From contig CABVRS010000015.1 of assembly GCA_902500745.1 (NCBI GenBank), forward strand, positions 1 to 37,509: a DNA stretch of 37,509 nt. Direction: 5' to 3'. Source of the DNA: an uncultured Nitrospira sp. (GTDB lineage Bacteria > Nitrospirota > Nitrospiria > Nitrospirales > Nitrospiraceae). The notes beneath the pieces were generated by a model that saw only the letters and a list, made by a program, of their open reading frames with translations, had not been told where the DNA came from and did not search any database. Positions 23,246 through 30,127 of the stretch are shown here, piece by piece. Each line of letters begins with the position of its first letter. The stretch's first letter is position 1. A program made the position numbers and the translations under genes.

Positions 23246-23842
23246 ATGCGATCTGTCGGGCATTGGGCTGTAGGATTGGCCTTGGTGTTCCTGATCAGCA
23301 CCGAAGATCCCTCGGCAGCGATCGAGGTACATCCGTCACACAGGCAGATCCAGGTCGCACTCGATCGGGGAACAATAGCGGCGGCTCAGCATCAGTCGCC
23401 TGAGCAGTGGTATGCGCGCTTCGGAGGCAATGGGGAGCTTGACCTCGGCGGGTTCCTGGTCACGAAACTCGGTGGTGTATCCGTGCTGGCCACCCACATG
23501 GCGCTCCGGGGACTTGAACCGAGTGCGGCCGACATTGCGCAATTGGTCGATGCGACGACCATGCTGGTCAGTGTAGTCATCTTCGGGGACAGCCCTGCCT
23601 TTGCCGTGGAGAGTTACATGGTGCTGGATCAAGGAGGACGCGCCATTAAGCCTGTCACCGTCCGTGTCGATGGCCAAGCCAGACGAACGACGGCGTGGCC
23701 GGAGTCACCACAATTCACGGCCAAAGTTGTGGCGGCATTCCAGTATGCTGACTTTGATCCGAATGCGCACACGACCATTACCGTGTTTCCTCCGACCGGT
23801 GGAGAGCTCCGCTTCGCGGTCAATTTTCAGGAACTTGAATAG
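23246..23842 (+). CDS. Exported hypothetical protein
   Basis: A 198-residue protein with a short signal peptide (basic start, then AVGLALVFLIS and a probable cut near SAA-IEV at about 25). The mature part is mixed alpha/beta, with no cysteine and no recognisable family. It includes GFLVTKLGGVSVLATHMALRG and a C-terminal beta segment (HTTITVFPPTGGELRFAV). Its place is probably the periplasm. It is divergent from the Cld/ChdC-like gene and ends 15 bases before cinA. The start is inferred from the promoter position and signal peptide. Confidence 0.7.
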   Translation: MRSVGHWAVGLALVFLISTEDPSAAIEVHPSHRQIQVALDRGTIAAAQHQSPEQWYARFGGNGELDLGGFLVTKLGGVSVLATHMALRGLEPSAADIAQLVDATTMLVSVVIFGDSPAFAVESYMVLDQGGRAIKPVTVRVDGQARRTTAWPESPQFTAKVVAAFQYADFDPNAHTTITVFPPTGGELRFAVNFQELE

Positions 23843-23857
23843 GTGCGACAGTAGGGT

Positions 23858-25150
23858 ATGCGAAGATCTGTCTCCATCCACAGCCGGACTGCGGAAACTA
23901 TTGCGATCGGCTCAGAACTCCTGGCCGGTGGACGAACCGACACCAACTCGCTATTCATTACTGAAGCGCTGGGCGCGATAGGGATCGAGGTGAGGTTTAA
24001 ATCCATCGTCGGAGACGATCAGTCGGATATCGCCCAAGTGGTGAAGACGGCCTGTAGGCGTGCTCGAATCGTCATCCTGACCGGGGGGCTGGGTCCCACA
24101 GTGGACGATTGCACCAGGGAGGCGGTTGCGGCCATCACCGGGTTTCGACTCGCTCGCCGTAAAGAAGCGCTTGAGGGAATGAAGATACGATTAGCTCAAT
24201 GGGGGCGGATACCGAATACAAGGCAATTGCGACAGGCCTTGATTCCGTCTGGAGCCACTGTGTTGCCCAACCCGGTTGGCTCAGCACCAGGCTTTGCCTT
24301 GTTATGGCGCGGCACACACATCCTCGCGTTACCCGGTGTCCCGAGTGAAATGCGTGCGATAGTCCAGCAGGCAGTCCTTCCATATGTGATCGCTCACCTC
24401 GAACGTACGCCCAGTCAATGTCGCCAATCTCTGACCAGAATAGTGTTTCATACTTGGGGTGTGCCGGAGGCTGATGTTGATGCCAGATTAAAGGGACTCG
24501 TACCGACACGCATGCCTGTTGCCTTAGGGCTTCTGGCGTCACCGACCGGCGTGCTCGTGTCGCTGACCACGAGGGGAGGAAGTCGCCTGAAGGAAGGGGC
24601 TCTTTCGTCACTGGCCGAAGCGGTGCGTGGTCGACTGGGCGAGTGGGTCTATGCCGAAGGAGACGACACGATGGAGCAGGTGGTCGGCCGACTGTTGCGT
24701 CAACAGCGTCGGACGGTCGCTGTCGCGGAGTCCTGTACGGGGGGGCTCATTGGACAGCGATTGACACAGGTGCCCGGATCGTCGGCATACGTCGATCGCG
24801 TCGCCGTGTGCTACAGCAACCGGGCAAAAATCGAGATGCTCGGTGTTGCAGAAACGCTGTTGAATGAACACGGTGCGGTCAGCCGAGACGTCGCTGCGGC
24901 GATGGCCAAAGGAATGCGCGAACGCGCGGGCGTATCGGTGGCCTTGAGCGTGACAGGTATTGCCGGGCCAGGCGGTGCCACAGAGACCAAACCGATCGGG
25001 TTAGTCTATATTGGACTCGACGGTGGCAGTGACGACGTCATGACAAAAGAATGTCGGTTTCACGGCGATCGGTCCGTCATTCAACAGCGTGCAGCACAGG
25101 CCGCCCTCGATATGCTTCGTCGATGGTTGGCCAGTAAAGGAACAACATGA
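23858..25150 (+). CDS. cinA: CinA: ADP-ribose pyrophosphatase / nicotinamide-nucleotide amidase
   Basis: The 430-residue protein has the two-part CinA layout. The N-terminal COG1058/MoCF-like domain (about 13-180) carries AIGSELLAGGRTDTNS and LTGGLGPTVDD (74-84). The C-terminal PncC-type domain (about 288-425) has VAVAESCTGGLIGQRL, SYSN-like CYSNRAK and VTGIAGPGG. The amidase converts NMN to NaMN in pyridine nucleotide salvage. CinA is also induced with recA at competence in some bacteria. AGGG lies a few bases before the ATG. The stop overlaps the ATG of thpR. The adjacent recA cluster was probably contiguous before the island at 25.7-30 kb. Confidence 0.94.
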   Translation: MRRSVSIHSRTAETIAIGSELLAGGRTDTNSLFITEALGAIGIEVRFKSIVGDDQSDIAQVVKTACRRARIVILTGGLGPTVDDCTREAVAAITGFRLARRKEALEGMKIRLAQWGRIPNTRQLRQALIPSGATVLPNPVGSAPGFALLWRGTHILALPGVPSEMRAIVQQAVLPYVIAHLERTPSQCRQSLTRIVFHTWGVPEADVDARLKGLVPTRMPVALGLLASPTGVLVSLTTRGGSRLKEGALSSLAEAVRGRLGEWVYAEGDDTMEQVVGRLLRQQRRTVAVAESCTGGLIGQRLTQVPGSSAYVDRVAVCYSNRAKIEMLGVAETLLNEHGAVSRDVAAAMAKGMRERAGVSVALSVTGIAGPGGATETKPIGLVYIGLDGGSDDVMTKECRFHGDRSVIQQRAAQAALDMLRRWLASKGTT

Positions 25151-25746
25151 TCCGAACCTTCCTCGCCGTTGAGGTAAGCAACGAGGTCAGAACAGCGATC
25201 GCTCAGGTGCAAGATGATCTCAAACAGCGCCTTGCAGGGCATCTTCCCACAGATATCCGTATGGCATGGGGGCAACCGAATTCATTTCATCTCACGATCA
25301 GGTTTCTTGGCAATACCGACAAGCAACTCCTCGATCCCATGCGCGAGGCCATGGCGATCGTTCGCCGGTCTCACCCAACCATTCAGATCCCGCTCGATCG
25401 CCTTCAGGCGTTCCCGAATCTTCAGAAACCGCGGGTGCTTTGGGTGGGGCCGTCGGAACAGTGGCGTACGAGTGAGGCGGCACGCCAATTAACGGCCTTG
25501 CATCGGGAGATCGAAGCCTGTTGCCACTCGTTGGGGTTTGCGCCGGACGACAAACTATTTAATCCTCATCTGACACTCGCGAGGATCAAAGCAGGTGAAC
25601 GAGAGGTGGGGCAGTGGTTGGCTCAAAGCGGGGTCTGTGAACGACCGCTCTCTCTCGGGGAGGTTCGGATTGGGCCGCTCGTGCTGGTGAAAAGCAGCCT
25701 GCGTCCGACCGGACCGGTGTATACGAAACTCTGGGAAGTGGAGTAG
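25147..25746 (+). CDS. thpR: RNA 2',3'-cyclic phosphodiesterase (2'-5' RNA ligase family)
   Basis: Member of the 2H phosphoesterase superfamily (ThpR/LigT), which opens 2',3'-cyclic phosphates on RNA ends. The two signature motifs are present: His48 in FHLTIRFLG and His141 in FNPHLTLARI. The 199-residue length is normal. AAAGGA lies a few bases before the ATG, which overlaps the cinA stop (ATGA). cinA-thpR-recA is a widespread order. Here the gene after thpR is on the other strand, 23 bases away. Confidence 0.93.
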   Translation: MIRTFLAVEVSNEVRTAIAQVQDDLKQRLAGHLPTDIRMAWGQPNSFHLTIRFLGNTDKQLLDPMREAMAIVRRSHPTIQIPLDRLQAFPNLQKPRVLWVGPSEQWRTSEAARQLTALHREIEACCHSLGFAPDDKLFNPHLTLARIKAGEREVGQWLAQSGVCERPLSLGEVRIGPLVLVKSSLRPTGPVYTKLWEVE

Positions 25747-25768
25747 GCGGCATGTGGGGCATCTCACG

Positions 25769-26314
25769 TTAAGGCTCGAGGAGCGGGATCAGCGTCATGT
25801 GACCTTGCGCCTGAGCCAAATCGACCGGGCGCTCTCCGGATGTCATTCTGGCCTGCTTACTCGCTCCATGTTGCAGCAGGAGAGTGATGAGCTCCTGGTC
25901 GCCTCGATAGGCCGCAATATGTAAGAGCGTCACGTCGCTTATTTGCGCGTGCGCGTTCGCATCCTCTCCGTGTCTAAGGAGAAGAGCCACAACCTGCCGC
26001 TGTCCTTCTTGTGCTGCGATGAAGATCGGCGTGACGCCGTCCTGCCTGATGGGATTCATGGCTGCTCCTCGTTCTAGTAGGAGCGCCACCACGTCCCGAT
26101 GTCCATACTTGGCTGCCAAGAAGAGCGGGGTCACACCGCGCACATCGGCTGCCTGAGCGCTAATGCCTTGCCCAAGGAATGTCTCCACTCGAAGGAGATT
26201 TCCCTCCGCTGCCGCCATTCTAAGTTTCTCTTCAGGCGTAGTCGCGCAACCACTTAAGAAAATCAGCGCAAGCGTACAGATGGCAAGGCTCAGACGGGGC
26301 CAGACCTGCGTCAT
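25769..26314 (-). CDS. Ankyrin-repeat lipoprotein
   Basis: A 181-residue lipoprotein: the signal sequence ends in the lipobox LSGC with Cys23 as the lipidation site. The mature part has about four ankyrin repeats (about 30-165), with the TPLFLAAKYGHRDVVALLLERGA consensus seen in three forms (TPLFLAA, TPIFIAA, TLLHIAA). Ankyrins bind proteins; there is no catalytic motif. It is probably outer- or inner-membrane anchored facing the periplasm. A GAGGAG site lies upstream of the ATG. It is in the opposite orientation to the cinA-thpR-recA cluster. Confidence 0.88.
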   Translation of the reverse strand: MTQVWPRLSLAICTLALIFLSGCATTPEEKLRMAAAEGNLLRVETFLGQGISAQAADVRGVTPLFLAAKYGHRDVVALLLERGAAMNPIRQDGVTPIFIAAQEGQRQVVALLLRHGEDANAHAQISDVTLLHIAAYRGDQELITLLLQHGASKQARMTSGERPVDLAQAQGHMTLIPLLEP

Positions 26315-26396
26315 CTCAACTCTCCTCGTTCTACGAGCATGGTTGTTGGAGATTACCGATCAAGTGTGTTCCGGCTTTATTGGGACGGGGCGGTGT

Positions 26397-27467
26397 CTAC
26401 ATTGGCAATGTTGGATAGTCACTGTAGCCATCAGATCCGCCGCCATACAGTCGATTAAAATTTACCTCATTGAGTGGGGCTTGCTTCGCAAACCGTTCGA
26501 CCAGGTCCGGATTGGCGATATAGGGACGCCCGTAGACAATTGCATCGGCCGCTCCACTTGCAACCGTCGATTCGCCGCTCTCACGGGTGTAGCTTCCGTT
26601 GCTCATCAATACCCCCTGGAAATGTTTGCGGGCGATTGCCAGGATGGCTTGCTCTTCGGGCAACGCGTGGTTCTCGTGCCGGATTTCCAAAAACGCGATC
26701 GCTCGCCGACTTAATTCTTGTGCCACATGTGTCACCAGGGCTTCTGGCTGGCTATCCACCATGTCATTGAAGGGGACCAGCGGTGAGATACGCACAGCCA
26801 CACGCCCGGCGCCCCAGACGTTGATTGCTGCGTCCGTTACCTGTAGGAGAAACCGCGCACGGTTGGGGATAGAACCTCCATAGGAGTCCGTTCGGGCGTT
26901 CACACCGTCGCGCAAAAAGTTATCAATCAAGTAGCCGTGTGCACCATGGACCTGGACCCCGTCAAACCCTGACTGTTTGGCGTTTTTGGCGGCGAGCCGA
27001 AACATCTCCACATACCGTGGGATCTCTTCTGTACGGAGCGCACGCGGGACTTCATACGGCTTGGCGCCTTGTGGGGTATTGGTAGTTTCATGACGGATTG
27101 GTTTGGCGCTACTGGAGACGGGCTGCTCGCCATCGTTCAGCAACGAGTGTGCGGCACGGCCAGGATGCCAGATCTGCATGAAGATCCGGCCACCCTTCGC
27201 ATGCACGGCATCGGTCACACGTTTCCAACCGGCCACGTGCGCCGGGCTGTAAATCCCGCCTTCACCCATGAACGCGCAGGCATGGGCATCGACCATTGTG
27301 CATTCCGTTATGATGAGCCCACTCGACGCGCGCTGAGAATAGTAGTCCACCATCATGTCGTTGGGAATATGAGTGGAGCCGGCTCTCACGCGGGTGAGAG
27401 GAGCCATCACGATACGGTTGGGAAAGAGAAGTTCTCCGACTTGGAGTGGGGTGAATAATGTGGGCAT
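26397..27467 (-). CDS. Old Yellow Enzyme family ene-reductase (NADH:flavin oxidoreductase)
   Basis: FMN-dependent reductase of activated C=C bonds, nitro compounds or nitrate esters, using NAD(P)H. The 356-residue protein starts LFTPLQVGELLFPNRIVMAPLTR. The substrate-anion pair is His174 and His177 in VHGAHGYLIDNFLRD; classical NemA/OYE enzymes have His-x-x-Asn there, while YqjM-type enzymes have His-x-x-His. Tyr196 in RTDSYGGS is the proton donor. The rest (ARFLLQVTDAAINVWGAGRVAVRISP, then the phosphate-binding ADAIVYGRPYIANPDLVERF) is classical. AAAGGA lies upstream of the ATG. It is probably cytoplasmic and stress-related. The ankyrin gene is downstream. Confidence 0.93.
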   Translation of the reverse strand: MPTLFTPLQVGELLFPNRIVMAPLTRVRAGSTHIPNDMMVDYYSQRASSGLIITECTMVDAHACAFMGEGGIYSPAHVAGWKRVTDAVHAKGGRIFMQIWHPGRAAHSLLNDGEQPVSSSAKPIRHETTNTPQGAKPYEVPRALRTEEIPRYVEMFRLAAKNAKQSGFDGVQVHGAHGYLIDNFLRDGVNARTDSYGGSIPNRARFLLQVTDAAINVWGAGRVAVRISPLVPFNDMVDSQPEALVTHVAQELSRRAIAFLEIRHENHALPEEQAILAIARKHFQGVLMSNGSYTRESGESTVASGAADAIVYGRPYIANPDLVERFAKQAPLNEVNFNRLYGGGSDGYSDYPTLPM

Positions 27468-27508
27468 TTGTGGTCCTTTGCTCTCTTTAAATAAATTGTC
27501 GGCCGAGA

Positions 27509-27536
27509 AACTTATCGGTGAGAGGGCTGGGGAGTC
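27509..27536 (-). promoter_or_regulatory. Possible promoter for the ene-reductase gene
   Basis: Minus-strand TTGACT (27536-27531), a 16-base spacer and GATAAG (27514-27509). The start would be near 27502, about 35 bases before the ATG at 27467. Confidence 0.3.
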
Positions 27537-27668
27537 AAGGCAACATCGTGAGTCGCCGAGGCCAAAGGCTGCATACGTATTGGGTTAAAAGTGCTGACGT
27601 TGAAACAGCATGACTATAAGCCTTCCAGGTATGAGACCAGAATAATTGCTCATTGTCGGGCGATCCGC

Positions 27669-27770
27669 CTAATAACCTGCCGTCATCAGCGCGAACGCTA
27701 TGATCGCTACTATCACAATCCCAATAGCAATCAGCATGAGCGGCGGATTTTTGCCAAACATTCCAGGCAT
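27669..27770 (-). CDS. 33-residue single-span membrane protein
   Basis: A short open frame: start MPGMFGKNPPLM, then a 17-18 residue all-hydrophobic stretch (LIAIGIVIVAIIAFAL), ending MTAGY. The ATG at 27770 has GAGGAAG only four bases upstream, a good ribosome binding site. The hydrophobic run fits one membrane helix. The opposite strand also has a long open frame through this region, with a basic composition and no recognisable domain; I judge that one a shadow. Function unknown; small peptides of this kind often sit in envelope complexes or are type I toxins. The surrounding 27468-27969 holds no other supported gene. Confidence 0.5.
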   Translation of the reverse strand: MPGMFGKNPPLMLIAIGIVIVAIIAFALMTAGY

Positions 27771-27969
27771 TGGCTTCCTCGTATAGGCGTGTGCCTCAGC
27801 CTAATCCTTATTGTTGCCTGGTGTCGAGTGGCAGAGGTGGAGGCAGCTCTTCAGGCCTGTTATTCAACAGGATCGAAGCCTGGTCTAGATCCTCTGTTGT
27901 GTTATGGTCGGGTAATCGTGAGTGTGAGAAATTATCTGTGAAATGCTGAGGGATTCAACTGACGCATTG
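27771..27969. other. Gap with no supported gene
   Basis: Between the small membrane protein and the RelE-like gene I see no coding frame with a credible start, no RNA gene and no clear terminator. A plus-strand frame running 27591-27941 crosses it but shows no domain and no ribosome binding site. Confidence 0.4.
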
Positions 27970-28263
27970 TTATGCGCGGGTCTTTCGTCGAAGTTGTTCG
28001 GCCAACACCTCATGCAGAGATCGATGGTGGCCTACGGCCATCAGGCGAATAACTCGTGCGTTCTGCTCAACAGCATAGACGATGCGAAAGCGCCGAACGC
28101 GATACTTTCGTAGCCCATTCAGTTCACGCTTGAGCGGCTCTCCACATTTGGGATCAGCTGCAAACGCGCGAATGGCTGACTTGATCAGGGGCTTGAGATC
28201 GGGATGAAGTGAACGGATCACGTCCGCCACATGTGGAGGGATGTCCGGACGGAAGGGGATCAC
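27970..28263 (-). CDS. RelE/ParE-family toxin
   Basis: A 97-residue RelE-superfamily protein. These toxins cleave mRNA on the ribosome or act on gyrase. Visible features are the helical hairpin (HVADVIRSLHPDLKPLIKSAI), the central strand motif LRKYRVRRFRIVYAV (51-65) and the C-terminal VGHHRSLHE (77-85), which holds the usual His/Arg catalytic region. The frame is intact. GTG 28263 is the start because it overlaps the TGA that would end an intact antitoxin gene (GTGA), the normal antitoxin-toxin coupling. The antitoxin upstream is frameshifted (see 28260-28549), so the toxin may be inactive, or silenced by lost coupling. Confidence 0.88.
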   Translation of the reverse strand: MIPFRPDIPPHVADVIRSLHPDLKPLIKSAIRAFAADPKCGEPLKRELNGLRKYRVRRFRIVYAVEQNARVIRLMAVGHHRSLHEVLAEQLRRKTRA

Positions 28264-28549
28264 GCCGTGCGGCGCTTCTTGGCGGGCGTAAGAGGCTCGC
28301 CGAATACGTCTTCAAATGAGAGTCCTTGGCGCTTCGTTTTGTAAAAGGCCCGGCTATCTGGCTCATGAGGTCGGGATCGCTCAGGACATCCAAGGTCTGT
28401 TTGATACGGGTATATTCATCGATATTCATCAGGATGGCCGCCGGCCGGCCATTTTTTGTAACGATGACTTCCTCTTCACGCTCTTGAATACCTGCCACGA
28501 GTTCAGGGAGGCGGGTTTTAACTTCGGATAACGACAAGGTTTTTGCCAT
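28260..28549 (-). pseudogene. Phd/YefM-family antitoxin, frameshifted near codon 66
   Basis: The N-terminal domain is an intact Phd/YefM DNA-binding fold (MAKTLSLSEVKTRLPELVAG, then VTKNGRPAAILMNIDEY). After SDPDLMSQIA the frame reads into an unrelated Arg/Ser/Pro-rich tail that overlaps the toxin and ends at 28154. Another frame from 28348-28353 gives a typical antitoxin end (AFYKTKRQGLSFEDVFGEPL, then TPAKKRRTA) and stops at 28260, exactly where the toxin GTG overlaps. Inserting one base in the GCCGGGCC run would restore a 96-residue protein. So one base is missing: a real mutation or an assembly error. The toxin-neutralising C-terminus is what is lost. Confidence 0.8.
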
Positions 28550-28571
28550 CGAAAACCTTTTATTTAAAGAG

Positions 28572-28605
28572 ACCAGAATTCTGGTTGTTATCGTACAGCG
28601 ACCAA
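28572..28605 (-). promoter_or_regulatory. Promoter and operator palindrome of the Phd/RelE locus
   Basis: A perfect 14-bp palindrome ACCAGAATTCTGGT (28572-28585) overlaps the -10 CAGAAT (28583-28578). This sits 16 bases from the -35 TTGGTC (28605-28600). An AAAGG ribosome binding site follows before the ATG at 28549. The layout suits autorepression by the antitoxin N-terminal domain. Confidence 0.5.
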
Positions 28606-28650
28606 CAGCCCATCAAATGAACGAGTCAGTGACCAGGGCCTCCGGCGACT

Positions 28651-29046
28651 TTACTCATCCGTCTTTGATGCAGAGGTAAACTCGTCAATGATGCGGATTG
28701 CAGTTCCCAATGCCATCAAAGCTGTAGACCTCGTGCAGTTCTCCTTGGTGCGAATAGACTTGCCCGGATGGATAAAGTTGCGAAAGTCTCTCACTAGGTT
28801 TGCTTGAGCTTGCCCTTGTTCTGATATCAGGCGAAGGTGGCTAACCACCTTGATATATTGCCAGAGATCCCAACTGTCCAGTTTTTCGGCCGGCTTCAAC
28901 TGTCCTGGCTTAGATTCGGAACTTAAAGCTTCCAAAGCGCTTTGAATTTCACTCGGCCGTAGGGTGCTCAACTTCCACAACAACAGCGCTTCAACAACTG
29001 CTCCTCCCAGTTCCAAAAAATTAGGGTCACGTCTTGCTTTGTGCAT
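28651..29046 (-). CDS. HEPN-like hypothetical protein
   Basis: A 131-residue helical protein from ATG 29046, with LELGGAVVEALLLWKLSTLRPSEI and a C-terminal LVRDFRNFIHPGKSIR. The pattern R86-x2-R89-x3-H93 resembles the R-x4-6-H motif of HEPN ribonuclease/defence proteins and of many small island proteins with RDFRN-IHPG. There is no nucleotidyltransferase partner beside it. The open frame continues upstream to about 29247, in residues that look less protein-like, so the true start is uncertain; no strong ribosome binding site precedes the ATG. Its position between two damaged toxin-antitoxin loci supports an accessory origin. Confidence 0.5.
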   Translation of the reverse strand: MHKARRDPNFLELGGAVVEALLLWKLSTLRPSEIQSALEALSSESKPGQLKPAEKLDSWDLWQYIKVVSHLRLISEQGQAQANLVRDFRNFIHPGKSIRTKENCTRSTALMALGTAIRIIDEFTSASKTDE

Positions 29047-29403
29047 TCTGTTGAGCGAGTCAGAGGTCTCATAGTTCAGCCGCTGATCTTTGGTGGTCGT
29101 TATGTCTGATGGACCAGCTCCCGGAAGAAGTTGACGGCTTTCAGGAGTATGCTTATGGAGGCAAAAGTTGTGCTGCGGCGGCCAAGACGGCGCCGAGTAA
29201 TTCTTTTGGCCGGTCGCCGATTGCCCGATTAGCGTTCCCGACGGCAATCAACAGCCTCCGTCCCGCGGAGGAATATCCCACGGTTAGGTAGTAAGTTGGT
29301 CTCATGCTTGACAGTTTTACACGACAAGGACGATCCAATCGAAAGATCGAAGTGATGCTGTTGGGGAAGAAAACGTAAAGGTTTGTGTTCTTAATCCAAG
29401 GGG
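29047..29403. other. Gene-poor stretch, probably decayed
   Basis: About 350 bases without a convincing gene. A minus-strand frame at 29153-29338 (51 residues from ATG 29305, with KELLGAVLAAAAQLLP) and short sense-like pieces in other minus frames (LLKAVNFFRELVHQT) suggest remnants of one or more disrupted genes. A small hairpin, CCTCCG-TCCCG-CGGAGG, is at 29255-29271. I could not assign any of it. Confidence 0.35.
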
Positions 29404-29688
29404 TCAGTGGGGGCTAGGCTCGATCGGGAGACGTCGTAATCGGTACCGGGTTTCTTCAATGGTGACGATTGCGCCATTCGTAAGGGCCTCGTGGCATTCG
29501 CTGAGTACCTGCACGAGCCGAGGGATCACTGAGCCTGGTGTCTGGTCCTGGAGTCGGATAAGGATCACACTCGGTAGGGTACGAGCACTGAGTGCCAGCA
29601 GATCGGCAAAGTCGAGATCGCACGTAATAATCAGACGCTCTTCCCGTCCGGCCTTTTCGAGGATGAGCGGATCGGCCAAACACTTCAC
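29404..29688 (-). pseudogene. DUF5615 PIN-like toxin with N-terminal internal deletion
   Basis: DUF5615 proteins are PIN-like nucleases paired with DUF433 antitoxins and are usually about 115 residues. This one has 94. It begins MKCLAD, like the normal first strand (M-K-F-L-x-D), but jumps straight to PLILEKAGREERLIITCDLD, skipping some 25-30 residues that normally carry helix 1 and the second strand. The later part (ITCDLDFADLLAL with D24 and D26, [20 protein letters not shown]) is intact. GTG 29688 overlaps the antitoxin TGA. The family assignment is good; the size of the loss is inferred by comparison with remembered family members. Confidence 0.7.
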
Positions 29689-29921
29689 AACGGGCTGCTG
29701 GTCAACGGATGGAGTTCTTCGTTGGTGAGTACTGCGGCATACTGAAGGGCTTGCCGGATATCATCTGCTTCGAGTAGCGGGTATTCTTTTAAGATCTGTT
29801 CAACAGGCATGCCATTGGCCACCAGATTCACGAGTAACGACACGCTTATCCGCATCCCGCGAATACAAGCTCGTCCCCCGAGAATCTGAGGATCGAACGT
29901 GATCCGATCATGTGCTCTCAT
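29685..29921 (-). CDS. DUF433 antitoxin
   Basis: A 78-residue DUF433 protein, the usual antitoxin partner of DUF5615 PIN-like toxins: DRITFDPQILGGRACIRGMR (5-24), ISVSLLVNLVANGMPVEQIL and YPLLEADDIRQALQYAA. The fold is a short HTH-like DNA-binding domain. The frame is full length. GAGGT precedes the ATG, and a strong promoter lies upstream at 29988-30015. The overlap with the downstream toxin start (GTGA) shows the pair was intact when it arrived. Confidence 0.85.
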   Translation of the reverse strand: MRAHDRITFDPQILGGRACIRGMRISVSLLVNLVANGMPVEQILKEYPLLEADDIRQALQYAAVLTNEELHPLTSSPL

Positions 29922-29987
29922 GTTCGCACCTCAGGTGTGTCCTCATAGCAATAAACCTGATACTTCCACCCCGTGGGGCTGATTCAC

Positions 29988-30015
29988 AGTATAAGCCAGC
30001 CGTTATCCTTGTCAA
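29988..30015 (-). promoter_or_regulatory. Promoter for the DUF433/DUF5615 locus
   Basis: Minus-strand TTGACA (30015-30010), a 16-base spacer and TATACT (29993-29988). A small inverted repeat CCCC-GT-GGGG (29969-29978) lies in the leader and might be an operator. Confidence 0.5.
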
Positions 30016-30084
30016 TCTGGACTAAAAGATGATGTGCCAGCTACAGTGCCTCGAATCAGGCTAGGTTTCCTTTGCCCACTTGGG

Positions 30085-30090
30085 TATAAT
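30085..30090 (+). promoter_or_regulatory. -10 box of the recA promoter
   Basis: A perfect TATAAT at 30085-30090 would start transcription near 30097, with GGAG (30118-30121) before the ATG at 30128. No good -35 box is at the expected distance, and I see no clear LexA-type operator, so an activator or alternative control is possible. Confidence 0.45.
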
Positions 30091-30127
30091 CCATCCGCTT
30101 AGACTGTTCATTTTGTAGGAGATTTCT

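Noticed and set aside
27591-27941. Plus-strand open frame of 116 codons opposite the small membrane peptide
   Set aside because: Odd, very basic composition, GTG start without a ribosome binding site, and no domain. The minus-strand peptide is more credible.
29153-29338. Minus-strand frame of 61 codons upstream of the HEPN-like gene
   Set aside because: No recognisable domain or good ribosome binding site. It may be a gene remnant, so it is noted only as part of the gene-poor stretch.
30100-30120. LexA/SOS box before recA
   Set aside because: CTGT occurs near the start site, but no matching ACAG half-site or GAAC-N4-GTTC box is visible.
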